This document shows positions 46,768-57,889 of a DNA stretch of 64,000 nt, one piece after another (position 1 is the stretch's first letter; each line of letters begins with the position of its first letter). This DNA comes from Lepeophtheirus salmonis (lineage: Eukaryota > Arthropoda > Copepoda > Siphonostomatoida > Caligidae): the NCBI RefSeq assembly GCF_016086655.4, contig NC_052134.2:38749971-38813970 (forward strand), given 5' to 3'. The translations under genes and the position numbers were made by a program. The notes beneath the pieces were generated by a model, which was not told the origin of the DNA, did not search any database, and saw nothing but the letters and a program-made list of their open reading frames with translations.

Positions 46768-47474
46768 CCAATCAGTTACACGTTGAGGATGGAGAGGCTT
46801 TTCAACAATAAACCTTGGGGGTTGCGAGCCCCAGATATGTCAGTTTTGCTTGTTGACGTATCCATCGAGGTGGAAATGGCCCTCATCAGTCAAGAAGATT
46901 TTTCAATGATATTCTCGAGCATTTTCATGCATTTCATGGACCCAATCTGCAAAGACACGACGCTGTTGATGATTGGATGACTTGAGTTGTTGTGTTGACT
47001 GAACTTTATAAGCCTTAAGACCCAAGCTTTTATGCAAAATACAGTATAATGACGTTTGTGGAATCTCCAATTCAAAAGAAGAACGAGGAATGGACAAATC
47101 TGGGGTTTCTTCAACACTTCGGGACAATATTATCAGTTGTTCTTTAGCGACGTGCACAGGTTTTATTTAATATCCTCAGTTGTTCTCGAGCGACGTGCAC
47201 AGGTTTTATTCTTAAAATCACAATTTTCCCACCAATGTCTGTATTGCGTTCCAACAAGGTCACGACAAACCAAAAATGCTTTATTATTACGAACCATCTC
47301 TGCCAGGGTTTCCCCATTTTTATAGTGAATTTTAATAGTTTCATTACGTTGTTGAAGCGTGTATCGTTCCATTATTATTAATGGCGTAGTTTGTACCTGT
47401 CAAATGTAAACAAATTAGAGCTACAAAAGTGACATATACCGAAATAGCAGGCTATTCAAAATAACACATCTTAA
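46768..47474 (-). pseudogene. Truncated mariner-superfamily transposase of a third lineage
   Basis: The ATG at 47372 opens MERYTLQQRNETIKIHYKNG, the N-terminus of a Tc1/mariner lineage common in arthropods and distinct from the DD37D copies. The reading continues through LSIPRSSFELEIPQTSLYCI, LHKSLGLKAYKVQ, QQRRVFADWVHEMHEN and the first catalytic block LTDEGHFHLDGYVNKQN (Asp kept), then EKPLHPQRVTDWCG, where it ends at about 46768. The rest of the catalytic core is missing. A 43-bp tandem duplication (47128-47210) repeats NKTCARRSR and shifts the frame. The non-coding end up to about 47474 probably holds the terminal repeat. Confidence 0.85.
47128..47210. repeat. 43-bp tandem duplication within the transposase relic
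   Basis: CAGTTGTTC...GCGACGTGCACAGGTTTTAT occurs twice with a 43-bp period. It is not a multiple of three, so it disrupts the frame. Confidence 0.85.
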
Positions 47475-47967
47475 TGGAAAACACTGTATTATTTTGTTAG
47501 ATCTTTATAATTGTCTATAATCAAACAACTTATAAATGACTCGTATGAACTTTTTTTTGTAATTCTCTGTAATTATTTTATTTGAATGGATATCTTAGTT
47601 CTTCGCAAGACTAATATTTCAATAAGGGGATACGCAATTTATTTGTTTAGAAGAAGATTCCAAGTTTAATGGTAGCGGAATTTAGATATTCCAATAGAAG
47701 CCTACAAAAGTTAAGAGATCACATATATTATTTTTTTTTATATCCCATAACAGTTTTAAATAACTATTTATATGCTATAGCAAAACAGAATATTCTTTGA
47801 TGATTAAAATATTGGAAAAGGGAATTATATTGACTTCAAGATTCTAAAAAAATCTTCAACTTGTTTCTCATGACAAAAGAGACTCACAAGTAACACATAA
47901 ATTAGAATTAGGGGTGATTTTGAAGCGTCCAAGCTGTATAATTATCCATCCATTATTCACACTGATA
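47475..47967. other. AT-rich spacer
   Basis: Nothing recognised. Confidence 0.45.
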
Positions 47968-48201
47968 TCAATTGCATATATAAGTTAGAATGGAAATGAT
48001 ACATATAAATGCGATTGAGATGAGGGATCTTTCGTAATATACATCAAGGATACAATAGGACTCATATTTATGAAATAGTTTTCTTAGAGTAGGAGACAAA
48101 GCAGAGTTGACTGAAGGATGAATTGACCCAATCATTTCAATGAAGGAGCTGTGAATGGAGGATGATAACTCTCTCTGTTCTTCACTGGATATTTCAGCCA
48201 T
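47968..48201 (-). CDS. Candidate small tail-anchored membrane protein, 77 aa
   Basis: The ATG at 48201 (context AATAATGG) opens a 77-codon frame with balanced codon use, unlike its AT-rich surroundings. Residues 1-50 are polar (MAEISSEEQRELSSSIHSSF, then SIHPSVNSALSPTLRKLFHK). Residues 57-76 are hydrophobic (RSLISIAFICIISILTYIC) and run to the C-terminus, as in tail-anchored proteins. No family is recognised. A TATAAAA motif lies only 17 bp upstream of the ATG, too close to drive it, so a spliced 5' exon or a start upstream would be needed. It could also be an exon or a relic. Confidence 0.4.
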   Translation of the reverse strand: MAEISSEEQRELSSSIHSSFIEMIGSIHPSVNSALSPTLRKLFHKYESYCILDVYYERSLISIAFICIISILTYICN

Positions 48202-48220
48202 TATTCTGTATTTTTATAGA

Positions 48221-48704
48221 ACTCTTTATTTATTATAGAAGTATGTGATAATTTTGTAGAAGATTTGAAGCAATTTATGTATAGAAACAACTATTCACAA
48301 GGTCAGAAGTGACTTGCAGACCTGGATGTGAATGAATATCTACACAATGAACAATCCTTCCAATAAAGAAGATGAGATCTACTGAGTGAGGTTACAAAGA
48401 AGTAAGATCCCTTGAACAGAACATGAAGCTCTAGATAAGATCAGAAAATGTATGTATAGAATATGCAAATGGAAAAATATGAATTTCTCAGAGTGTGAAG
48501 GATGTTTGAATGCAGTTCCATATACCTAATTGCATCAAACGAAAGATCCATTCAATTAACTATCAATGAAATGTCTTTCTGCGAGCTTCCAACTCTTCTC
48601 ATCTCTCAAATGCATCCTTCTCCTGCGTCAATTGAATTTAAATTCATACGTACAAGTGTACAAGGGGTTCATAAATCAAAAATAGTTGTAATTCCCCTTT
48701 TTCT
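48221..48704. other. Spacer upstream of the candidate 77-aa ORF
   Basis: Less AT-biased than most spacers here, but no frame on either strand gave a recognisable protein. An ORF at 48502-48708 (plus) does not start with ATG. Confidence 0.4.
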
Positions 48705-48920
48705 ATAGCCAGACAGGAATTACTCCGATGTTGATCCTCAGTTCTAAAGTCACACAACTACTTAGACTTATAACTCCCCGAAAAATACTCAGTCTTACTC
48801 TCGTCATTTATAAACACACGCACTAGTAAATACTTTATACTTAGATGCCGACTCTTGAAGAATGAAAGAGTAATGATAGCATATTTGGAAAATCTGAAAA
48901 AACACTATTTAAATCGTCAA
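48705..48920 (+). repeat. Dispersed MITE family copy (h), 3' half
   Basis: Starts in the core with CAGGAATTACTCCGATGTTG and ATCCTCAGTTCTAA, then CTTATAACTCCCCG, a CATTTATAAACACACGCACT block and TCTTGAAGAATGAAAGAGTA, ending near AATAATGATA-like sequence. Confidence 0.65.
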
Positions 48921-49599
48921 CTACAAAAACCCTTAAGCTAAAAATGCTTCAAATTTATATCTATAATATTGAGCATTGAATGCTTTATATTTATAATTAA
49001 GCAATAAAGAAAACATTGCATTTCTAAATTGACTAATCAAAAAGATCGACAAATATTAACATTATAAAATATGATTAATCACAAATTATCCACATCAATA
49101 ATTCATAATTGTAGACTTAATTTAGTTTAATTGATCATTAAATCGTTTTATGATTGATCTCAATCCGAAAAGATCGATAATTATATTAACAACTTTAATA
49201 ACGTAATATGCTTTAATTTTTTTAACAAGACTTCAAAAGATAAAAATATCTACAAAATACATATAGTTGAAAAAATAAGTTTTGAATATATTAAATGAAT
49301 ATGTAATGTTAAATTTAGAAGTGACTTTCTTTATTTCTACCGCTCGCTACCTCTTTTTCTTACATTAATTCAAACTAAAAAGTAAGATCATGCATTTTTT
49401 TTTGTAATTTATAAAAAACTTATATAATAAAACTGAACAAAATACCTTTTGTATTCAAGGTAATTTGTTAAATTCTCAAACATATAAATAAAGAACTAAT
49501 ATATATTATATAATATTTGTGTAGCATTGTACAAGTTGAACCCTACAACCTGCAAAATTAATGATCGTATATAACTTTTTTATTTCTATATTCATATAC
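48921..49599. other. AT-rich spacer
   Basis: Nothing recognised. Confidence 0.45.
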
Positions 49600-49836
49600 C
49601 TAAGATTTTTCCAGAATACTACTACATAAAATATCAATATTGTGACAAAAATATTCAAAATGCTCCCTTTCTGCAGAAATGACAGCTTTGAGTCTGTTAG
49701 AGAAGGCATCAAGCATACAAAGATCACCTGCATCGAAATTGAGTATGAATGATGTGCATTTAATAGTAGTTTGTTTACATGCCCTAGGATAGTGGCACCA
49801 TCTTGCGCCCATTATTGTCTTTAATAGATTATACAC
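49600..49836 (-). pseudogene. Mariner-superfamily transposase, C-terminal fragment
   Basis: The minus strand reads FDAGDLCMLDAFSNRLKAVI followed by SAEREHFEYF, the common end of Tc1/mariner proteins (R-L-x-x-V-x-x-A-x-x-x-H-F-E). Only about 60-78 codons remain and no catalytic residue is included. Confidence 0.6.
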
Positions 49837-51147
49837 TTATTTGCTTATTATGAAAGCTTAGTACATCTGTACCATCTTGGGAGTGTAGATACCTATATCG
49901 TTTGATCAAGACAGATTCCAAAATCCATTTGCTTCTACCACTTCTACGTCATATTTGACGTACGAGAGAAAGTACACAATCATTGTAATTTCTAACATAG
50001 GGATTCTGAACTAGCATTCCGGGGGCAAAGATCCCACAAAGGAATTTTTTACGGGTTTCAAAAATCAATTAAAAATAACTATAATATATGTGTAAGAAAT
50101 TGACAAAAATATGCACTATTTACTTGAATTTACGTATTTGATGTTCATTTAATTACAATAAATTGTGCTTTTATGGCTAAATTGTTACATGCAGTAACAA
50201 ATATTTTATGAAGGCGGTGAATTTATTACTATCAATTGTTTCCACCAGTTTCTCTACACTAAATTATTCTGTAGTAAAATTGATCCAATGCCCGAATTAA
50301 TTCTTTCCGGATTTGATCCTAGATTTTCATTAATTAAGGATGCGAGCTGCATAAGAACTCAATCGAGATTAATGATGACTCCTCTGGTAGAACTTTCCTT
50401 CTTCTGCCATACTTGCTCCATTGAATGTTTTGCACAGCGGATTTTCCTGTCACAAAGCATACGTTTTCAGCAGCTATATTTTTATACTTTATTTTCTCAC
50501 ACAAAAATGTTATTTACAAATTTTGATAACAATTTATCATTAACTAATTTATCCTAAATGTATATATATATATGTATCTAAATCTCCATGAGTTATATAA
50601 GTTTAACATTACTCACGATTCACATTGTATGTAATTCTCTGCAACTGATGTATGGTTGTAAGTAAAATGAGTTCAAAAATAACTTACAAATACATACATT
50701 GAAACCTTTAATGAGGATCCAAATGTAAGATACATGCTATTATTAAATGTTAAGTTACATAAAAGACATTTAACTTTTGTTAAGATTACTCTTAAATTAA
50801 CGTCACATAGTTCCAGAGTAATGTAAATAAAATTTAATATATTTTATATAACTTATCTTTATTTCTTCTTATACATTATGAAAGTCTTGTTGGATTAGTT
50901 CACAAATAGCAGTCAATAACTGGCTTAAGAGATTAATATCATTCCTAGCAATGATATATTTTCATATATAGAGAGTAATTTATATGCTCTACCACTCTAT
51001 TTGATTTATAAAGTACAAAAAAAATAATTCAAAAATAATCCTAATATAACTAGCTTCTACCAAACATGAATTAAAGTGACGAGGGAAATTTTAGTGACTT
51101 AAATAAAAAAGTATTAATATCTAACTAAAAACTTAGATTCTCAGCTT
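49837..51147. other. Spacer with one GC-richer island
   Basis: 50290-50460 has balanced composition. On the minus strand it reads MLCDRKIRCAKHSMEQVWQK then KESSTRGVIINLD before a stop. No family is recognised, and it may be a relic of a transposon or an exon. The rest is AT-rich. Confidence 0.4.
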
Positions 51148-51441
51148 TCATTTGATATAAAGAGCATACAAAAACAAAAAAAAAAGTAAAGCCAGGGCCA
51201 AAATCTGAGGACCTTTCAGGTAAGTAAATTCACAGTGGATCGAGTCAGAAATCGTGTGGCCATTGAGGACGACCTGAGTAGCAGACTTACCAACTTTAAG
51301 TCCAAGGAGGTAAGGAATACTCTTGATAAGAACCAGGCTATGAAGTTCAACGAGCATGGCAATAAGATGACCCAGTCCACAGATAGCAAGACCTAATGAG
51401 CCAAGTGTACAGTCAATCATGAGCATTGAGAGTTCCTTCAT
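51148..51441 (-). CDS. Candidate hydrophobic 97-aa ORF
   Basis: ATG-started frame (51441) with balanced base composition over nearly its whole length. Hydrophobic segments occur at about residues 13-40 (LGSLGLAICGLGHLIAMLVE and on) and 80-96 (ILALALLFFLFLYALYI), with a polar loop VGKSATQVVLNGHTISDSIH between. The layout would suit a small two-pass membrane protein or a fragment of a larger one. The second segment is AT-rich and may be fortuitous. No family is recognised, and a plus-strand frame over the same DNA is also partly open, so strand assignment is uncertain. Confidence 0.3.
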   Translation of the reverse strand: MKELSMLMIDCTLGSLGLAICGLGHLIAMLVELHSLVLIKSIPYLLGLKVGKSATQVVLNGHTISDSIHCEFTYLKGPQILALALLFFLFLYALYIK

Positions 51442-52006
51442 TCACAACAACATTAAAAAATCTGTCAAGAGCGTTGTTAGCTACTTAATATCAGTTCCAG
51501 CATTATGAATGTCACCAAGACAAATCAGTCAGCCCATGTGATAATGTTAGGGATTAAAACTTCAATGAGATAATAAATCTTGGCTTTGCCGGCGTGGACT
51601 AGAACGACAATGTAAACATTTTGTATTCCATCGTGACTAGTTTGAATTTTTGCTTATATTCTATATACCAAATTAAAGCTAAGAACCTAAGCTTTCAGTT
51701 AAATGAAGGAACTTGGTAGTTAAACTCACTAAAACTATCAAAAATGCGATTAAAAATGGTCATCAGACTTTTTTCTTTCCTGATAATTAGGAATAAAAAC
51801 TGTGAATACAAAAAATTTAGATTTTAATACTCATAATTTAATATTCGATCCAATATCTCAACTTAAAGGGCTAGGCAGAAGTATCCACATATTTCTAATT
51901 GTTTTTTTTTTTAAATCTAGTGTGTTTATATTTCTCTCACTTCATTTCAATGTACTATCTACAGACAACAATTTTTGTTTTTATACGGAATCTGTTCAGT
52001 TTCACC
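51442..52006. other. Spacer
   Basis: 51470-51620 is moderately GC-rich and adjoins the hydrophobic ORF, with no clean frame. The remainder is AT-rich. Confidence 0.4.
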
Positions 52007-52960
52007 ATGAAGCTGGAAGAGGAAAAACGTAAAGTCATTACAAAATTGTTTGAAGCCGGCAACGATGAAGGCAATCATGAAAGTCTCAAATTATACCCGG
52101 AGCACCGTCCATGACGTCTGCAAGCAATTGAAGGCGAGTAAGGGGCTTTCTTATTTCTCATGCAATTCACACGAAGCCTAAAAGTGGGCTGAACACTTCA
52201 TGGCGTTTCTGAATAGGTCTATCAAAGCAAATTCTTGCATCTCAATGGCAGGTCATGCTCGGAGGAGGTCTATCAGCAGGAAGACGGTGGCCAGGATTAT
52301 CAAGGACGACTTTGGCTTGAATTTATAAAGCAGGGGAAGTTGATACATTCATATTACGAAGATGAAGGACATCAGGCTGCAAAGAGGTAAGACACTCCAC
52401 CAAATTTGTAAATCAAATCCATGCATCATAAAAATATTCAGTGATGCGTCAAACTTCACCTTGGACGCTGCCTACAACCTAAGGAATGTCCGCTGGCTGG
52501 CAGACGACAGAGGTAATGTTCAACCTTTACGAAGACCAAGTTCACTCCCAAATAATGGTGTTCGGCTTGATCAATAGTGATGGGAATTTCATGCGGGCTC
52601 ACATTTTTGACAACGTTCTCAAGTTTAACTATTCGGTGTACTTGGACCTTCTTAAGAATCTTAAGACACATACCCTCCAGACACAAAGTTCATGAGGATT
52701 AATGACTCAGCCCCTTGTCATGTTGCTAAATCTTTCGTTCATTGCCTCGACAGCAAGTCTTACATCGTTATCAAAAAGGATGAGTGGCCTTTCAATAGCT
52801 CTGACCTTATCCTGTGGGATTTATAGTTGTGGTCAGAGCTGAAAAGGAAAGTAAACGAACTTATCCATAGCTCCTTGAGATCCCCAAAGGTCTTTGTGAA
52901 GATTAACATGTTCTGCTTCAACAAGAAAGATGTAATATAGGCCTGGTCAGCCTTTATATT
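52007..52960 (+). pseudogene. DD37D-type mariner transposase with all three catalytic Asp
   Basis: The ATG at 52007 (context CACCATGA) opens EEEKRKVITKLFEAGND. A frameshift follows, and the HTH continues as RSTVHDVCKQLKASKG. Downstream come RRSISRKTVARIIKDDFGL, the first catalytic block IKIFSDASNFTLDAAYNLRN, IMVFGLINSDGN, the second block RINDSAPCHVAKS and the third, SSDLILWDL-stop-LWSELKRK. Thirty-seven residues lie between the second and third Asp, giving DD37D. All three acidic residues are intact, but frameshifts, an amber codon after the third Asp and a diverged ILW in place of NPL make it inactive. A terminal-repeat candidate TACCCAGCTCTGTA lies at about 53105. The left end was not found. 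Confidence 0.87.
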
Positions 52961-53120
52961 TCGTTTATAGTTCCAAGATCAATGATGATGGTAATTATAT
53001 TGAATGATATAGGAGCTGATTGTGTTCACATCTCATACATTTTGTTTTAAAATGCCATTTACTGTAATTTAAACTTGATTGAAGAAAATGTATGTATAAT
53101 TTTACCCAGCTCTGTATATG

Positions 53121-53589
53121 TATACATATTTGTATTTAATAAAAGCAAATATCTGAAAGATTTAAAAAAAAATGAAGAAGAGAATTGAATGTTTCTTATG
53201 CGACACATAACAAAAGTTACCTTCATATCATATCATATATAGGGAAATCATATTTCCCTATATTATTCGAAATTGCTTGGATATATATTGTTTTAGTTCT
53301 TTTGGAAGTGTATATTGAATAATATGATCTATTTTTCAGAAATGTAAAAAAAACCTCTAAATCTAAGCGAGTTTAAAAAACAGGCCTAAGTGAATGTTAT
53401 AACAATATTTAAAAATAGAGAGACAACTTAGCTACTCACAAGGATAGCTATTTTTCTCTTTGCCGGTTGATAACATTTGAACTGTAAAAAAAAAAGTTTG
53501 TATGTATGTATAGTCATTTTTTATCGAAGAAATAACAATAGAGTTATAATAATGAAATCTCACTCCCGTTTTGCATGTAGCATTGAGCA
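53121..53589. other. AT-rich spacer with small palindrome
   Basis: ATAGGGAAAT-CAT-ATTTCCCTAT near 53237-53260 is an inverted repeat. Its left half resembles the end motif of the inverted pair at 30.4/34.4 kb. No coding signal. Confidence 0.4.
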
Positions 53590-53850
53590 TGTCTACATGG
53601 TGCACTGTATATAATGCTCATTGATGTATATCACATACATATTTTGAATCAAAGAAATGGCAATATAATCATACATATAATGAAATTTTTCAGAGGTTTT
53701 GTATGTAGCTTAGGCTTAAAGAGGTAGCACACTAGAGACTGAAGTAATCTCTAGTACATTATTAATACCTTCATTTTTTTTCTCAAGCTGTTATTATTAT
53801 TCTTTCATTCTTGAGAACATCTAAGTATGGAGATGTAAAATTTAGGTGTG
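53590..53850 (-). repeat. Dispersed repeat, MITE subfamily with extension (copy k)
   Basis: Matches 10380-10740: TTGATGTATATCA, a diverged interval including AGACTGAAGTAATCTC, then CTGTTATTATT and CATTCTTGAGAACATCTAAG. Confidence 0.5.
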
Positions 53851-54730
53851 TCAATGAAAAACGACAAGTAACACTTCGGATTCCTTATGGAAGTTATCTT
53901 CTATATTACTAAAGTTGTATTTTTGTCGACGCTTAACCACTCCCAGCAATACTGGGAACTGTCACTAGTAATATATAAGTTTAAATATAATTATAATGTT
54001 TTCAATGCACTAAACTTTTATTTTTAAATGTCGAAGGTTCTTTTCTCTATAATATAAATAAATTTCTTCTCTCAAAATCATATATGAGGTAAGTGATGTT
54101 GATGAGGTTCTTAATTAAGGAGAACCATAAGTCTCACTCTTGACTTCTCATTGTTAATTTTATAATTTCATTGAATATTATATCAAAGTAGCAACTTCAA
54201 CATAATTTTACTCTTTTTCAAAAAGATTTTGTTACCTGCTAATTAAAAACTATAAATTAATTATTACTTTACACGCCATATTTTGCATTGAATTTGTATA
54301 TTCGTTTTGCAAGCAAAAAAATATAGGTACCTTTTTTTGATTTGATTACCTCAAAAAATGAAAAAAAAAGATATCTTACAAAATATATATTTGTATTCAA
54401 ACGCTTTTTCACAAATATAAGAATATTTTTTCTTTCAATACTGTTACCTTGACATTTTATCAGAGATGTTATTCTATGAAGGAATAATACATATGTAATA
54501 TAATATAAAAAATAAGTAAATTCATAGGTTATTCTCACAAAAAAGTTATTTATACCTTGATATTTTTGCATACAAAATAAAATCCATCCCCATGTTTTGC
54601 AATGATGTATTAATTAATAAGAGATATTTATTATTATAAAATGACACCACTTGATATTATTATAGTCCTCACGGATTTTTTTGTTTTGTACATATGATAC
54701 AAGTGTGCACTTTAAATTTTGCAATGTATA
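53851..54730. other. AT-rich spacer
   Basis: The 100-codon ORF at 54269-54571 is a low-complexity AT-rich frame without recognisable features. Confidence 0.45.
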
Positions 54731-55397
54731 CAGAGTAGGAACAAAAAAGTTGCAGTAGTCTGAATAAATGAGAAAAAAGTTAATTGTATGGAATCAAGAA
54801 AAGACAACTCCCACTGCATTTTTGATATGTCTAAATACTATACCTATTTAGTTATATCTTAAATTCAATATGTAATCTATCACAAGCAATATCGACTCAT
54901 CGGTGAACAGATTGACAGCTCTTGACGATGAAGGCCGTGTCCTAGGCGTACTACCTTGTCCAGATGTAATCTCAGAATGAATTCAAATTTGGATGAGAGG
55001 TGTGGCAGACATTCTTCTCCAAGACACTCCAAACTGCAAAGTCCAGGGGGTTGAGTTCAGGGCTCAAGGAGGGCCACATAGAGGCAGGTTGGACGTCAGC
55101 CCTATTGTTGATGTTGAAGTTTGGATACCTCTTGGGTATATGGGGCAATAATGGACTTCTTGATGTTGTAGGCAATATGGATGGAGATTCCAACGGTCTT
55201 TACAGGCTTCTCGCGCGCGTTGCCTTTTTTGTCGTTGCTCCAACATTTTTAAACTTATATACATAGGATGAAAAAATAATTTTTTTTTTTTTTTTTTTTC
55301 AGTTGTAGTTTGGTTGCGTAATGAAACTTCGTCATTAAAAATAAAGGGAATAAAATCATAATTTAAATGCAATTGCAAGTTTTTGGTCCCCGCTCTA
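54731..55397 (-). mobile_element. Internally deleted DD37D-type mariner with TIRs
   Basis: The left end CAGAGTAGGAACAAAAAAGT (54731) and the right end, whose complement reads TAGAGCGGGGACCAAAAACT (55397), form a TIR of about 25 bp. TA flanks both sides. At 667 bp the element has lost much of the transposase. The minus strand keeps SLSPELNPLDFAVWSVLEKN (third catalytic Asp present), a SHPNLNSF tail in one frame and a diverged C-terminus in another. A long A/T run at about 55280-55302 lies in the 5' part. Confidence 0.82.
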
Positions 55398-55410
55398 TAT
55401 ATAATATGTA

Positions 55411-55830
55411 CAAAGTGAGGACTAAAAACGAAGAAAATTTTGAAAGACGTTTTCACTTCCACATATTTTTATTTTGTGCCCTTTTATGGTTAACTTTTGA
55501 AGCAAAAGTTGGTGATTAAACAATTTTCAACGTCCGCTTTTTATTCAGAATGATTGCTTCAATATAGGGACGAACATACACATAGCTGGCCTTGATGAAG
55601 TCCGTGGGTAAGTTGTTCCACTCTTCCGTGATCACATCCTTCAGGTCTTTGACATTTGGGTGAGAAGACTTGTTCGTTTTACCTTCCAAGATGCGCCAAA
55701 CAGGTTCATGTCGGGTGAGGACGAAGGCCAAAAGTCTGCCGACCAGAAGGTACCCATGTTCTCCCTGTAGAAATGCCACACCTTCCTAGATGTGTGTACA
55801 TTAATGTCTTTTCCGCCATTCAAGGATGTG
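55411..55830 (-). mobile_element. Truncated mariner abutting the previous one
   Basis: Begins CAAAGTGAGGACTAAAAACG at 55411 directly after a TA, only 13 bp from the end of the neighbouring element, and its end sequence is related to that neighbour's. The minus strand encodes FWSADFWPSSSPDMN, then after a frameshift WRILEGKTNKSSHPNVKDLK, DVITEEWNNLPTDFIKAS and VRPYIEAII. The second and first catalytic regions are missing beyond about 55830. The same terminal sequence occurs at 9026-9200. Confidence 0.8.
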
Positions 55831-57889
55831 TTTTATCTATACTTTTTGGCACAAAACTATGCAAAATCATCAAAAAATGCATTTTGAAAAATATTTAAGG
55901 CCAATGAGGCTAGGTATAAGACATACTTAGATTACTAAAAAAATGGTTTTTTGAGCTTCTCATATCTTAAAGCATGGGGAAAAATGTGGAAATATATGAA
56001 AATTCAAAAAAGTATATTTTTGAATAGGTCTAATATATTATATATGGGGAAAATATTTAAGTAATTTATGTATATTTTTGACCAACATCCAGGATAATTT
56101 TAATCAGCAGGAATGGATTTTATAAGCTTCAAAGATATTAATCACGATTAAACGATTTGAGAAAAAAATTAATCTTATTTAAATATCTATTTCCATAGTA
56201 GTCTTTTTGTGAGAAGGAGTTAATCACCAGATCCTTCCAGCTCTTTGGTTGAGAATGAAATAACCAACTCGATATCTCTATGTTTTTATCTATAAATTAA
56301 ATGCTTTCATACCTAATAATGCCCATGTCATTGGGATCCATAATTCATTAATACAATTTTGAGCTACCTTTGCTCTACATATTTATTAATGATACGACAA
56401 TTAATCGGAATCGGAGAATTGGTGTATTTTTTTGGAATCTGCATCTGAAAAGTAATACTTGATTTGCAATTCTGATTCTTATTTTTCTATATTTAACTAT
56501 TTATTACTTTTCTAAGTAATTTCGAACTTAAAAAATCCCCCCCCCAAAAAAAAACAACAACAACAACGTATTTCTGACATTTCAGGACATGCAAAAATGG
56601 TACTGGGACGTCTTTAAGCTATTAATGAAGGTTATTCATGTCTTCTATTGATATTGGTGCGACCGATATAAAAAAGATCAAAGTATAAAACATACGCATA
56701 CTATACTTAATAAGCCGAAGTGGAAGTGTATCAAGCTCGGAAGGGAAAAAATGAGACTCATTTTACAAGCCTAAAGTGAGCATGGGTCTTTTCTAGCCCA
56801 TTAGCAAGTGGAAGGACATAAGCTCAACATGCATTGTTTGTATGGAGGAATTGCGAAGTGCAGACCTTCGCATCGATAGATGCCCCACCCTATCTTACAA
56901 GAGACATCAACACCATGAATGAGGAAAATGAAGACATTTGTATTTTAAAATTTATGAAATGTAAAAAAAATATTATTCAACAAAATTTTAATATAAAGTA
57001 GTTTTTAGACTCTGCGGTTAGTTGCACAAATACCCCGTTTATTTTCATTTTGTTGAAATATCCGGGTTGTGGGGTCAAAATATGTTCATATTGATAAAAA
57101 AATATAATCGGGAAAATTTCAGCAACATTGAACAATATTTAGCGTTAGCTCAACGGATTTGAGATTTGAAAATTGCCAATTTAAAAAAATAAAATATTTC
57201 TTCCTCGATTATGGTGAAAACCGTTTACAATAAAGCATTTTATGTTTTTTTTAAATGACGTAATTTACTCAAAGATATATTAATGTTATTCTGAAAAAAA
57301 AAATTCATAACATTAGTTACAATGCAAAATAGTTGAAGAAATAACTAATACATAGATAACTTGCTGTGAGCAATGTTTTTACATTTTACTATTTTTCTTC
57401 TGCAAAACATAATTCTTTGTTTTAATTGTATTGGTCCTTAATTTGAGATGTTAAATTAGTCCCATTTATCGGTCCTGTAATGGTGTCCTAAATATCAAAA
57501 CGATATGTAAACCAATATATATAGAACTTATTGCCCGCCATGTATTTTTTTCCTCTAGAAAACATCCAAATTTTATGACATATTTTCATTTGGTTGAATT
57601 GTTAGGGTGAAAATTAGTTGTTTTTTTTAAATTAAAAAGAATAACATTGGTAAAATGTATGTTTAGATCGAATTTATAAATAACTTATAAATCAAAAAAT
57701 GATACTAAGTTATTTTTAATAATTGTTAATACTACTTTATGTGTTATATATATTTTATTAGTTTTTTACTTTATTAGCATAAGATAATTTATATCATAAA
57801 AATAATAGATTTTATTATACAAATTGAATATTAATAAATGGTTATCCTTTATTTCTGAGTAATATGTCTAATATATTAAGGTAACATAT
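55831..57889. other. Spacer with an unexplained GC-richer island
   Basis: 56580-56960 is less AT-rich and contains a 7-bp stem TGCGAAG...CTTCGCA, but no frame on either strand stays open or resembles a protein I know. The rest is AT-rich. Confidence 0.4.

Noticed and set aside
46571..46771. 66-codon hydrophobic ORF
   Set aside because: It opens with TTG, not ATG, inside the end of a transposase relic (the WCG codons in another frame) and runs into AT-rich DNA. Probably chance.
48211..48218. TATAAAAA as promoter of the 77-codon ORF
   Set aside because: Only 17 bp from the ATG, so transcription would start inside the ORF.
55064..55462. 132-codon minus-strand ORF
   Set aside because: It spans two different mariner elements and a poly-A/T run, so the long frame is accidental. 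The real remnant is in the neighbouring frame.
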